DNA of 22,102 nt from a virus. The stretch is from IMG/VR virus record IMGVR_UViG_3300020477_000150, positions 1 to 22,102 of that record; one strand, written 5' to 3'. Shown in pieces: positions 8,038 through 14,828 of this stretch (positions within the stretch are counted from its first letter, which is position 1; each line of letters starts with the position of its first letter). A model generated the notes under the pieces. It had not been told where the DNA came from, did no database searches, and saw only the letters and a program-made list of their open reading frames with translations. The translations under genes were made by a program, and so were the position numbers.

Positions 8038-9219
8038 ATGCTATTTCAAACGTTTGACGAGAAAAAAGACTGTTTTATGGTTTTTAGAGATGAGAGATTC
8101 TCTAAACACATAACATCGGAATGTACCAAAACATGGTCATATGCGACTTATCTAAAGGAGCAGGACATAGACTATGCGAATCTTTTTAATTCCGGTAAAT
8201 CCCTAGAAGAAGCTTGTTCCGATGACCAAAAAAGGGAGTTAGAACAGGCCCAAGCAAGAATCAAAGCGGTGTTAAAATCTGCCGCATCAAGTGGCTTGGA
8301 CCTAAAAGATGTATGCATGTATGACTTGATCCCAGAACACATGCTGAGAACTTGGGCACAAGTTAAAAATAATATTTGTAATTATGTTTTCGAGAACAAC
8401 CCCAAACCAGAAAACTACGACCTCCTATTAAAAGTGGAGAAGATGATCACGGAGATCAAGTTCCAGCCTTTAGAAATTGACCCTGAAGAAATTGTTATAA
8501 CCAATGTACAAGACAAAAATACATACGAAACATTGGAACAATGCGATCGATTTATTTCATATGACCAATTCAAAACGAAGACGGGTCGCCTGAGCACAAA
8601 GAAAAATTCATTTCCAGTCATGACTCTGGCCAAGAAATACCGTAATGTTCTAAAGCCTGATAATGATTGGCTTTTTGAAATAGATTTCAATGCTTGCGAA
8701 CTAAGAGTGGCCTTAGCCCTCCTTGGAGAAGCTCAACCAGAAGAAGACCTTCATGACTGGAACCTTCATAACGTATTTGTTAGGTCAAAAGATCGCGAAA
8801 ATGCTAAAAAAAGGATATTCTCTTGGCTCTATAACCCAAAAAGCAGTGAGGACAGGGTTGGGAAGATTTACGACCGAGATAAGCTCAAAACTTTGCATTT
8901 TATGAAAGATAGAGTAAAAACTGTTTTTGGTAGAGAAATTCAGTGCGACGAAGACCATGCGGTAAGCTATATTATTCAGTCTACCGCCGCTGATCTGCTC
9001 TTTGAACAGATGTACAAAGTTTGGGAAATGCTAGATGGTAGCAAAAGCTTTATTAAATTCTGTAATCATGACTCTGTTATAATAGATTTTTCAGAAAAAG
9101 ATCAATTCATGATAAATGACATAAAACATGCGTTTAGTCAAACCCGCTTTGGCAAATTTAAAGTAAACTGCAGTGCCGGTCGAAATTGGCTTGACATGCA
9201 AAAGGCTTTTATAAACTAA
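8038..9219 (+). CDS. Compact family A (Pol I-type) DNA polymerase domain
   Basis: 393 residues carrying the polymerase landmarks of family A in the right order and spacing. TGRLS is at 182-186 (Taq/Klenow thumb-palm motif). Motif A is D216-FNAC-E221-L-R223. The O-helix pattern R253-x3-K257-x3-F261-x3-Y265 has Asn in place of the usual Gly after Tyr. A QSTAADLL palm helix follows, and motif C is N343-H344-D345-S346, with Ser where most members have Glu. Both metal-binding Asp residues (D216, D345) are kept. There is no 3'-5' exonuclease domain, and the stretch between the O-helix and the QSTAAD helix is much shorter than in Klenow. The first 170 residues must serve as a reduced thumb. A separate 5'-3' exonuclease lies at 13403-14377 and a DnaE polymerase at 20671, so a gap-filling or primer-replacement role is plausible. 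Start ATG 8038 has no ribosome site. Confidence 0.82.
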   Translation: MLFQTFDEKKDCFMVFRDERFSKHITSECTKTWSYATYLKEQDIDYANLFNSGKSLEEACSDDQKRELEQAQARIKAVLKSAASSGLDLKDVCMYDLIPEHMLRTWAQVKNNICNYVFENNPKPENYDLLLKVEKMITEIKFQPLEIDPEEIVITNVQDKNTYETLEQCDRFISYDQFKTKTGRLSTKKNSFPVMTLAKKYRNVLKPDNDWLFEIDFNACELRVALALLGEAQPEEDLHDWNLHNVFVRSKDRENAKKRIFSWLYNPKSSEDRVGKIYDRDKLKTLHFMKDRVKTVFGREIQCDEDHAVSYIIQSTAADLLFEQMYKVWEMLDGSKSFIKFCNHDSVIIDFSEKDQFMINDIKHAFSQTRFGKFKVNCSAGRNWLDMQKAFIN

Positions 9220-10064
9220 TGCAGACTATAATTGGACTAGGCAAAGCAGGGTGTAACATCGCGGACTGTTTCAAATTATACCCAGAGTACGATGTCTTAA
9301 AAATTGATGTTGGACTTAAGAAAACTAAAAAAACTTTAGGCTTGAAAGAACAGCCAACACCGGAACTTTATGAAGAAAAGATTCCGAGAACGCTGAATAA
9401 GTTTCTAGAAAACGTTAATGAAGAAACGTTATTTATTACAAGCTGTGGTTCGGTTTCAAGTGCCTCTTTGAGAATTCTTGAAAAAATCAAGGATAAAACA
9501 AAAATCACTGTGATGTATATTATCCCCAGTCAGGAGGGGTTGTCAGATATTCAAAAATTGCAAAACAATACTTTATTCAACGTACTTCAGCAGTTTGCAA
9601 GGTCAACGCTTTTTGAAAAAATTATTTTGCTTGACAATAGTAAGATATCTGATATAATAGGCCCTGTTCCAATATTAAACTATTGGGAAAGTATAAATCA
9701 GATGATTGCTTCAACTTATCACATGATCAATGTTTTTGAACACAGTATGCCTGTTTTTACGACGTTTACAAAGCGCGTCAAGACAGCACGCATGTGTACA
9801 ATTGGATTTGATAAATTTGACGAGGAGGAAGAAAAAAGCTTTTTTTCCCTTGACATTCCAAGAGAAAAAAGGTATTATTATGCAATACCTCATAGTGTTC
9901 TGGAACAGGATTCTATGTTGATGAATAAAATTAAAGGACAGGTTAGGGACTCGATAGAACATGATAGGATGAAAGTGGGATACGCAGTGTACCCCACAGA
10001 ATACGATCAAACATATATCTATTGGGAAAGTAACAGTTCGTTAATACAAAAATTAGTATCTTAA
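9219..10064 (+). CDS. Divergent FtsZ/tubulin-superfamily protein
   Basis: 281 residues; the ATG shares one base with the preceding polymerase stop. Landmarks of the tubulin/FtsZ fold appear in order. The first strand and loop are IIGLGKAGCNIADCF (4-18), like the G-x-G-x-A-G-x-N of FtsZ/CetZ. A strand TLFITSCG (70-77) leads into SVSSAS, where FtsZ has GGGTGTG. Next come a strand VMYIIPS, then IILLDNSKI (135-143), matching the 'vIPND+L' ribose/base-contact strand. A helix with MIASTYHMINVF and a strand MPVFTTF match the FtsZ 'GLINVDFAD' region. ARMCTIGFDKF (190-200) matches 'amiGiG'. The glycine-rich phosphate loop is degraded, so GTP binding or hydrolysis may be altered or absent. Known relatives position phage DNA (PhuZ), segregate plasmids (TubZ) or divide cells (FtsZ); the role here is unknown. 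The assignment is by motif order only. Confidence 0.68.
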   Translation: MQTIIGLGKAGCNIADCFKLYPEYDVLKIDVGLKKTKKTLGLKEQPTPELYEEKIPRTLNKFLENVNEETLFITSCGSVSSASLRILEKIKDKTKITVMYIIPSQEGLSDIQKLQNNTLFNVLQQFARSTLFEKIILLDNSKISDIIGPVPILNYWESINQMIASTYHMINVFEHSMPVFTTFTKRVKTARMCTIGFDKFDEEEEKSFFSLDIPREKRYYYAIPHSVLEQDSMLMNKIKGQVRDSIEHDRMKVGYAVYPTEYDQTYIYWESNSSLIQKLVS

Positions 10065-10105
10065 GAGATTTATTAAGGTAGCTTTAACAAAAGGAGAAAT
10101 TATTT

Positions 10106-10849
10106 ATGGCTATTGATATGGAAAAAATGCGAGCCCGACAAGTGGCATTGAAAAACAACGGAAATGGCGGCTCTAACCGCTTTTGGCGTCCTCAAGACGG
10201 AGAACAAACGATTCGTATTGTATGTTCTTCTGATGGAGACCCCTTCCGTGATTATTGGTTCCACTACAATGTTGGTGACCAACCCGGCTTTCTGAGCCCC
10301 AAGCGTAATTTTGGAGAGGATTGTCCTCTTGATAATTATGTGAAACAGCTCTGGAAGGAGGGTAGTGAAGAGTCCAAGCGAGTTGCGAAGAAGCTTGGTG
10401 CTCGGCAACGCTTTTTTGCTCCCGTAATTGTACGAGGAGAAGAGAGCGAAGGAGTAAAGGTTTGGGGGTTCGGTAAGCGAACTTACGAAACGCTTTTGGG
10501 GCTTGTTTTGAATCCAGAGTATGGCGACATTACAGATCCAGAAACGGGCACGGATTTGGTTATTGGCTACGGAAAGCCTGCTGGCGCTTCCTTTCCGGAA
10601 ACCAAGATTACCCCTCGCCGCAAGTCGTCACCTCTTCACAAGGATGCCGAACGGGTACTTGAGTTGATGGAAGATGTTCCAGATTTTGAAGAGGTCTTTG
10701 AATCTGGACGCAAGACGGTCCAAGAGGTTGAGGATATTCTCGCTGCATACCTAAATAGCGAAGAACCGTCAGAGGAAGTAACCACAAGTTCCACTGGCAA
10801 TGTAAACGGAAATAGCGTAGACAAGGCTTTTAATGAGCTTCTAGGTTAG
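10106..10849 (+). CDS. gp32: T4 gp32-like single-stranded DNA-binding protein
   Basis: 247 residues. The N-terminus carries a basic stretch (MRARQVALKNN), comparable to the cooperativity region of gp32. An OB-fold core follows: NRFWRPQDGEQTIRIV, then WFHYNVGD, FLSPKRNFGEDCP, RQRFFAPVIVRG and VKVWGFGKRTYETLL. The C-terminus is acidic (EEPSEE) and ends VDKAFNELLG, the kind of tail gp32 uses to contact polymerase, helicase loader and recombinase. T4 gp32 binds zinc through one His and three Cys; only one Cys (in GEDCP) is present in the matching region, so the zinc site appears lost. AAGGAG at 10091-10096 is a strong ribosome site, and a hairpin terminator closes the unit, in keeping with high expression. 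The gene follows the tubulin-like gene by 41 bases. Confidence 0.85.
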   Translation: MAIDMEKMRARQVALKNNGNGGSNRFWRPQDGEQTIRIVCSSDGDPFRDYWFHYNVGDQPGFLSPKRNFGEDCPLDNYVKQLWKEGSEESKRVAKKLGARQRFFAPVIVRGEESEGVKVWGFGKRTYETLLGLVLNPEYGDITDPETGTDLVIGYGKPAGASFPETKITPRRKSSPLHKDAERVLELMEDVPDFEEVFESGRKTVQEVEDILAAYLNSEEPSEEVTTSSTGNVNGNSVDKAFNELLG

Positions 10850-10860
10850 TTTTGACCGCA

Positions 10861-10894
10861 GGGGGGCATGGGTTTACAGATGCCCCATTTTCAT
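10861..10894 (+). terminator. Rho-independent terminator after the gp32-like gene
   Basis: GGGGCAT (10863-10869) pairs with ATGCCCC (10880-10886) around a 10-base loop, followed by ATTTT. It lies 11 bases after the gp32-like stop. The U-tract is short, so termination may be partial, letting some reading into the zinc-ribbon gene. Confidence 0.7.
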
Positions 10895-10911
10895 AAAAAA
10901 AGGAAAAGAAA

Positions 10912-11190
10912 TTGTTAATAAAAGCAGTTGAGTGTAAAGATTGTGGCGACATTGTTTACTCAAGAGCTGATGAGGATTTTCGAAAGTGTTCCTGCGGCGC
11001 CGTGGAAGTAACTGGTGGTTATACATATTTTAAACATTTTACAATCCCCGGCGCAAATTACGAAATTAAAAAAATAGATATCAACATTTCTCTTGACAAG
11101 TTATATGATGATTGGTATGATATGGAAGATAACTTTGGTCTCATAAGACCTGATAGGAGTGAAAATGGCACAATCCAAGAAAGTATATAA
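10912..11190 (+). CDS. Small zinc-ribbon protein
   Basis: 92 residues starting at TTG 10912, behind AAGGAAAAG. Four cysteines, C8-x2-C11 and C26-x-C28, in VECKDCGDIVYSRA...FRKCSCGAVEVTGG make a treble-clef or ribbon-like zinc site. A small family of phage proteins with this 'CxxCG...F..CsCG...vDGG' pattern is widespread in T4-like and other phages, with no known function. The second half is charged with Tyr/Trp-rich segments. It sits between the gp32-like gene and uvsX, and the next gene begins 26 bases before its stop. A nucleic-acid or protein-adapter role is a guess. Confidence 0.7.
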   Translation: MLIKAVECKDCGDIVYSRADEDFRKCSCGAVEVTGGYTYFKHFTIPGANYEIKKIDINISLDKLYDDWYDMEDNFGLIRPDRSENGTIQESI

Positions 11191-11470
11191 GAAAAGCGAT
11201 GCAGATTTTAATAAAAAAATTAATGAAATCGCGAAGAGGTTCAAGGGTAAAGGTGGAGGCCCCGAAAGTGAAACTGCCATCAATGCGTTCAAACAAGACA
11301 TGGGCGATGGATTTGTAACCTTCTGCTCCGACAACAGTGACATAACAAATCTTTTAACAAGAAGTAAAGGATACGTCTTGGAGGTCACTGACTTTGGAGA
11401 GAATGTTATAATCAAACTTGACAGAAAAGGTTTCCGTAGCTGCTTTCATGCATTTAAAATTTCAAAATAG
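11165..11470 (+). CDS. Small basic protein of unknown function between ssb and uvsX
   Basis: 101 residues from ATG 11165, which has TAGGAG five bases upstream; an in-frame GTG at 11159 lies inside the ribosome site and is less likely. The N-terminal 40 residues are Lys-rich (KKVYKKSDADFNKKINEIAKR, cut here, then a KGKGGG turn). The rest is a mixed alpha/beta stretch ending in a strand FRSCFHAFKISK. I do not recognise a family. It overlaps the zinc-ribbon gene and is followed 11 bases later by uvsX, so it is probably co-expressed with recombination genes. A DNA-binding accessory role fits the basic N-terminus but is not shown. Confidence 0.55.
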   Translation: MAQSKKVYKKSDADFNKKINEIAKRFKGKGGGPESETAINAFKQDMGDGFVTFCSDNSDITNLLTRSKGYVLEVTDFGENVIIKLDRKGFRSCFHAFKISK

Positions 11471-11481
11471 GGAGAAATTCA

Positions 11482-12594
11482 ATGGCTCGTAGAAAAGAAG
11501 TAAAAGCTGGCAAACTCAGTATAGAACAGATGCGACAGCTTATCAATAAAAAGGCTGGCATGCAGGTTGCTCATGACCTCAATGATGAAAATAATCCAAC
11601 TAATGTAACCGATTGGATCCCAACAGGATCTCGCTGGCTGGATAGTATTATTTGTCGCGGCAAGTTGTCTGGAATACCCGTAGGAAAGATAACAGAAATT
11701 GCAGGACTTGAGTCTAGTGGCAAATCATACATGGCGGCTCAAATTGCTGCAAATGCTCAAAAGAAAGGTATTGATGTTGTTTACTTTGACTCTGAGTCCG
11801 CATTGGATAATTCTTTCTTAGAGCGCTCCGGATGTGACGCAAGTAGAATTCTTTATGTTCAGGCAACCAATGTCGAATTTGTGTTAGAAACTATTGAAGA
11901 ATTATTAAAGTCAAATGACAATAGAATGCTATTCATTTGGGATAGTCTAGCCCTAACTCCATCAATTTCAGATGTCGAGGGGGATTTTAACCCACAGTCA
12001 ACAATGGCAGTTAAAGCGCGCATTTTGTCAAAAGGTATGTCCAAACTACTTGTTTCCATCGCAAATACACAATCAACGTTGCTAGTTTTAAACCAGCTGA
12101 AAGCGAATATCACTCGCTCCCCCTCTGAGGCCCTTACGACACCGTATATGACACCGGGCGGTAAAACTCTTATTTACTCGTATTCATTGCGCATTTGGTT
12201 AACCAGACCAAAAGCAAAGGCATCTTACGTTTATGACGATAAAGATTATCGTATTGGGAACACCGTAAAAGTAAAACTTGAAAAATCACGTTTTGGTTCA
12301 CAAGGCCGCCAATGTCAATTCAAAATTCTTTGGGGTGACAAGGTTGGAGTTCAAGACGAAGAAAGCTGGTTTGACGCAATTCAGAGTTCGGATTCATTAA
12401 AGCGCTCAGGTGCATGGTATGAATTAGTTTTTGAAGACGGAACAACGGAAAAGTTCCAGTCTGCCAGATGGATGGAGAAGCTCGAAGACTCCAAGTTTAA
12501 AGGAAGAATCCTTCAGATCATGGATGAGGAAATCATTAGAAAGTTTGACGAGCGTACTGGAAACGCTGCAGATTTTTACGATAAAGAAGAATAA
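11482..12594 (+). CDS. uvsX: UvsX/RecA-type recombinase
   Basis: 370 residues. Walker A is G75-LESSGKS (75-82) and Walker B is MLFIWDS with D154. The segment LLVLNQLKANI plus the following SPSEALTTPYMTPGGKTL is the L2/DNA-binding region, where strand ATPases of the RecA/UvsX group keep an NQ.....PGG pattern. UvsX forms filaments on ssDNA, pairs homologous DNA and drives recombination-dependent replication, working with gp32 and the helicase also present here. The N-terminal 50 residues form the oligomerisation region, including DWIPTGSRWLD ahead of the ATPase core. The length is near that of T4 UvsX (391). GGGAGA precedes the ATG. The stop overlaps an ATG at 12594 that I do not take as the next gene's start. 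Confidence 0.93.
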   Translation: MARRKEVKAGKLSIEQMRQLINKKAGMQVAHDLNDENNPTNVTDWIPTGSRWLDSIICRGKLSGIPVGKITEIAGLESSGKSYMAAQIAANAQKKGIDVVYFDSESALDNSFLERSGCDASRILYVQATNVEFVLETIEELLKSNDNRMLFIWDSLALTPSISDVEGDFNPQSTMAVKARILSKGMSKLLVSIANTQSTLLVLNQLKANITRSPSEALTTPYMTPGGKTLIYSYSLRIWLTRPKAKASYVYDDKDYRIGNTVKVKLEKSRFGSQGRQCQFKILWGDKVGVQDEESWFDAIQSSDSLKRSGAWYELVFEDGTTEKFQSARWMEKLEDSKFKGRILQIMDEEIIRKFDERTGNAADFYDKEE

Positions 12595-12659
12595 TGGTCC
12601 TTAAAAAGCATTTATATAGTGAAATGACTATTTATAATGTAATTTGCAGGAGTCTTTTT

Positions 12660-13349
12660 ATGAAAATCACAGCGTCACGAGTTAAAGAGCTTATTAAAGA
12701 AGAAATTGAGAAGTTTTTACTAGAAGAGAAATTTGACTTTTCTGGTCAAAGTTATAAGTCTGTAGCCAAAGCAACGCGGTCTGCACTACGCAAGAAAGGC
12801 ATCAAAGGTGGCTCAGTTCTGTCTGGACTAAAAAAGCTATCTTACAATGATCCTCTTCGTAAAGCCTATCGCAAGTGGTATAGCGATAGAGGCAAGACAC
12901 CAACCGTGACAGATCCAAAAACAAAGAAAAGAGCTAAAGTTGAAAAGGTTCCCACGCCACGGGCCACAACAGCTGCCCAGAGGGCTGCCGCTAAGAAAAA
13001 GAAGGATGCTGCCAAAAAGAAGGGAGACAAGAGAATCGCAGGTTACAAGGCCGACAAAGCAGCCGCAGAAAAGCCCCAAAACCTTGGCACCGGAGTGGCA
13101 AAAAAGCCACGCAAAGTTGAAAAGGTTCCCACGCCACGGGCCACAACAGCTGCCCAGAGGGCTGCCGCTAAGAAAAAGAAGGATGCTGACAAAGAAAAGT
13201 CCGACGCGCGCATTGCAAAATTTAAAGCGGATAAAGCTGCCGCCGAGAAAGCCGCAGCCGCTAATAAAAAGAAGGATGACAAGGCGGTGACTAATCTTGA
13301 AAGCCTTCAGAAAAAAATTGAGGCTCTTGTAAGAGAAGCTTTAAAATAA
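12660..13349 (+). CDS. Lys/Ala-rich basic protein with internal 59-residue repeat
   Basis: 229 residues from ATG 12660, which has AGGAG at 12648-12652. The frame also opens upstream at ATG 12594, but that 22-codon extension has no ribosome site and looks non-coding. The first 20 residues (MKITASRVKELIKEEIEKFL) match a leader common in marine phage proteins, a short amphipathic helix with a 'LK..I.EEI...L' pattern. Residues about 35-75 are a small folded part. The remainder is a repeated Lys/Ala/Arg tract, KVEKVPTPRATTAAQRAAA followed by KKKKDA, occurring twice 59 codons apart and resembling histone H1-like tails. The end is an amphipathic helix (LQKKIEALVREAL). A role in binding DNA or RNA is inferred from charge; a scaffolding or packaging protein is an alternative. 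Confidence 0.65.
   Translation: MKITASRVKELIKEEIEKFLLEEKFDFSGQSYKSVAKATRSALRKKGIKGGSVLSGLKKLSYNDPLRKAYRKWYSDRGKTPTVTDPKTKKRAKVEKVPTPRATTAAQRAAAKKKKDAAKKKGDKRIAGYKADKAAAEKPQNLGTGVAKKPRKVEKVPTPRATTAAQRAAAKKKKDADKEKSDARIAKFKADKAAAEKAAAANKKKDDKAVTNLESLQKKIEALVREALK
12936..13011 (+). repeat. Perfect 76-base direct repeat, copy 1
   Basis: Identical base for base to 13113-13188, lying 177 bases (59 codons) upstream in the same gene and frame. It encodes KVEKVPTPRATTAAQRAAA plus KKKKDA. The remaining 101 bases of each 177-base unit have diverged. Confidence 0.9.
13113..13188 (+). repeat. Perfect 76-base direct repeat, copy 2
   Basis: Second copy of the 12936-13011 repeat. Synonymous sites are also identical, so the duplication or a conversion event is recent. 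Recombination between the copies would delete 59 residues without breaking the frame. Confidence 0.9.
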
Positions 13350-13367
13350 AATTCTTAAACATTTCCC

Positions 13368-13396
13368 TTGACAAATATATTATTTTTTCATAAAAT
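13368..13396 (+). promoter_or_regulatory. Strong sigma70-type promoter before the 5'-3' exonuclease gene
   Basis: TTGACA at 13368-13373, a 17-base spacer and TAAAAT at 13391-13396. Expected transcription start is about 13402-13404, at the GTG start codon (13403). This implies a leaderless or nearly leaderless message unless ATG 13430 is used. Confidence 0.75.
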
Positions 13397-13402
13397 ACCT
13401 AT

Positions 13403-14377
13403 GTGAAAAACTTATCAAACAAAAGAGTAATGATCATAGATTCACTGAACTTGTTTCTAAGATCATATATCGTCAATCCTACAATGTCAAAAGATGGTAA
13501 TCCGATCGGAGGCACTGCAGGATTTCTTAAATCCCTACAAAAACTTTCCCGCGAAATCAAGCCTGATGCAATTATTATGTGTTGGGACGGTAGAGGCGGG
13601 AGCAGAAAAAGAAAACAAGTAAATAAAAATTACAAGGAAGGCCGAGCGCCAATCCGCTTGAATAGAAATATCAAGGTTCTCAATGAACAACAAGAACAAG
13701 AGAATAGAATTTGGCAAATGCACAGAACATTTGAGTACCTTAATAACTTTCCTGTGATTCAATTAGTCGCAGACGAAGTGGAGGCAGATGATTTGATTTC
13801 ATATATCACTAGATACTCATGTTTTAAAACTTCTCAAAAAGTAATCGTATCTAGCGATAAAGATTTCTACCAGCTCCTCGACGACAAGACAATTCTTCAC
13901 AGACCAATTCAAAAGAAATTTTTAAATAAATTTAATATCGTTGAAGAACATGGGATTCATCCTACAAATTTTGCTTTGGCACGCGCCATTGCTGGAGACA
14001 AATCCGATAATCTTGAAGGAGTTCCGGGAGTTGGGCTGAAAACTGTATCCAAGAGGCTTCCGTTCTTTGAGGAGGAGAGAGACATCTCCCTGCCAGAACT
14101 AATTGAGTTTTGTTCCAATCAGGAGAGTAAAATTAAAGCCTACCAGTCCATTGTAGACAACCAAGAACTAATTAAAGAGAACTATAGTCTTATGCAGCTC
14201 TATAGTCCAAGTCTGTCTATTCAGGCGAAACAAAGCGTAGACTGGACTATCGATGAGTTCGAATATAGTTTTAATAAGACTGAAACTGATCTCATGATGC
14301 TTGAAGATGGAATCAGTGAAATTTACTGGTCAGACTTATTTCAGGACTTTAAGCGTTTATGCAGGGATAACAAATAA
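13403..14377 (+). CDS. 5'-3' exonuclease / flap endonuclease (Pol I N-domain, T4 RNase H type)
   Basis: 324 residues. Metal-site carboxylates of the FEN family are visible in order: D13 in MIIDSLNLF, E127 with D129 and D130 in VEADDLI, D152 and D154 in SSDKDFYQ, then D199 and D202 in AGDKSDNLEGVPGVG. The last motif leads into the helix-hairpin-helix that grips duplex DNA. Such enzymes remove RNA primers and flaps during lagging-strand maturation; T4 RNase H and T5 D15 are examples. GTG 13403 is used if the message is leaderless from the promoter at 13368-13396. ATG 13430 (residue 10) is the alternative, with a weak AAAGAG in front. Together with the separate polymerase domain at 8038 this looks like a split Pol I. 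Confidence 0.9.
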   Translation: MKNLSNKRVMIIDSLNLFLRSYIVNPTMSKDGNPIGGTAGFLKSLQKLSREIKPDAIIMCWDGRGGSRKRKQVNKNYKEGRAPIRLNRNIKVLNEQQEQENRIWQMHRTFEYLNNFPVIQLVADEVEADDLISYITRYSCFKTSQKVIVSSDKDFYQLLDDKTILHRPIQKKFLNKFNIVEEHGIHPTNFALARAIAGDKSDNLEGVPGVGLKTVSKRLPFFEEERDISLPELIEFCSNQESKIKAYQSIVDNQELIKENYSLMQLYSPSLSIQAKQSVDWTIDEFEYSFNKTETDLMMLEDGISEIYWSDLFQDFKRLCRDNK

Positions 14378-14460
14378 TGATTTTTATTGAATTGATAGCC
14401 GCAGGTTTCGCACTCACCATGATGGTCGGATGTGCTGTAACCATGAAAAATAATAAATAA
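14377..14460 (+). CDS. Single-span membrane peptide
   Basis: 27 residues beginning at an ATG that shares one base with the exonuclease stop. Residues about 2-22 (FIELIAAGFALTMMVGCAV region) are one hydrophobic span, followed by a short basic end, MKNNK. No ribosome site of its own is obvious, so translation is probably by coupling. Too small to classify; the first of three envelope-directed genes in a row. Confidence 0.45.
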   Translation: MIFIELIAAGFALTMMVGCAVTMKNNK

Positions 14461-14474
14461 TCCAAGAGGAAGAT

Positions 14475-14828
14475 ATGTACAAATTAAAGCCATTTATTTT
14501 TGAAAATAGCCGAGTACCCGGTTTGCTGTCTAAAATTTCGCCATTAAATATCCACGCAGTTAGTTTTGCTTGGTTTGTATGGTGCCGAGGCAAAATTACT
14601 GATCGTTTACGTCGTCATGAAACGATCCACTTTTACCAACAAGTAGAGTTACTTTTTTTGGTTCAATGGCTCCTTTATGGTATATTCTATGTGATTGGTC
14701 GCTTTAAGCATGGCTCATGGGCAGGAGCTTATTATAACAATCCGTTTGAGAAAGAGGCATACGACAACCAATATAACGAAAATTATTTTAATGAGCGCAA
14801 ATACTGTGCGTGGACTAAATATCTTTAG
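14475..14828 (+). CDS. Membrane-associated HExxH protein, possible zinc metallopeptidase
   Basis: 117 residues with an AAGAGGAAG ribosome site. H48-E49-T50-I51-H52 is a zinc-peptidase type HExxH motif. It is followed by a hydrophobic helix, about residues 59-75 (LLFLVQWLLYGIFYVIG), and then N89-PFEKEAY, where E92 or E94 could be the third zinc ligand as in gluzincin-like minimal proteases. A second hydrophobic patch lies at 28-37. The layout (HExxH, membrane helix, P-x-E-x-EAY) resembles small uncharacterised proteins of phages and bacteria. It could cleave a membrane or cell-wall target or simply be a structural zinc protein. It lies between a membrane peptide and a secreted protein, suggesting a cell-envelope theme. 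Confidence 0.6.
   Translation: MYKLKPFIFENSRVPGLLSKISPLNIHAVSFAWFVWCRGKITDRLRRHETIHFYQQVELLFLVQWLLYGIFYVIGRFKHGSWAGAYYNNPFEKEAYDNQYNENYFNERKYCAWTKYL

Noticed and set aside
9711-10010. Reverse-strand frame opposite the tubulin-like gene
   Set aside because: No start signal, Cys/His/Phe-rich random composition, fully overlapped by the better-supported forward gene.
12633-12638. TATAAT before the Lys/Ala-rich gene as a promoter
   Set aside because: No -35 match at 16-18 bases and no extended -10; too common in AT-rich sequence to call.
12594-12659. N-terminal extension of the Lys/Ala protein from ATG 12594
   Set aside because: The 22 extra residues are not like the known leader and have no ribosome site, while ATG 12660 has AGGAG at 7 bases.
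13043-13282. Reverse-strand Ala/Ser/Phe-rich frame over the repeat
   Set aside because: Antisense shadow of AAG/GCC-rich coding sequence.
12940-13290. Second long forward frame through the Lys/Ala repeat, rich in Arg/Pro
   Set aside because: A by-product of the repeated low-complexity codons; no start signal, and the main frame has AGGAG and a recognisable leader.
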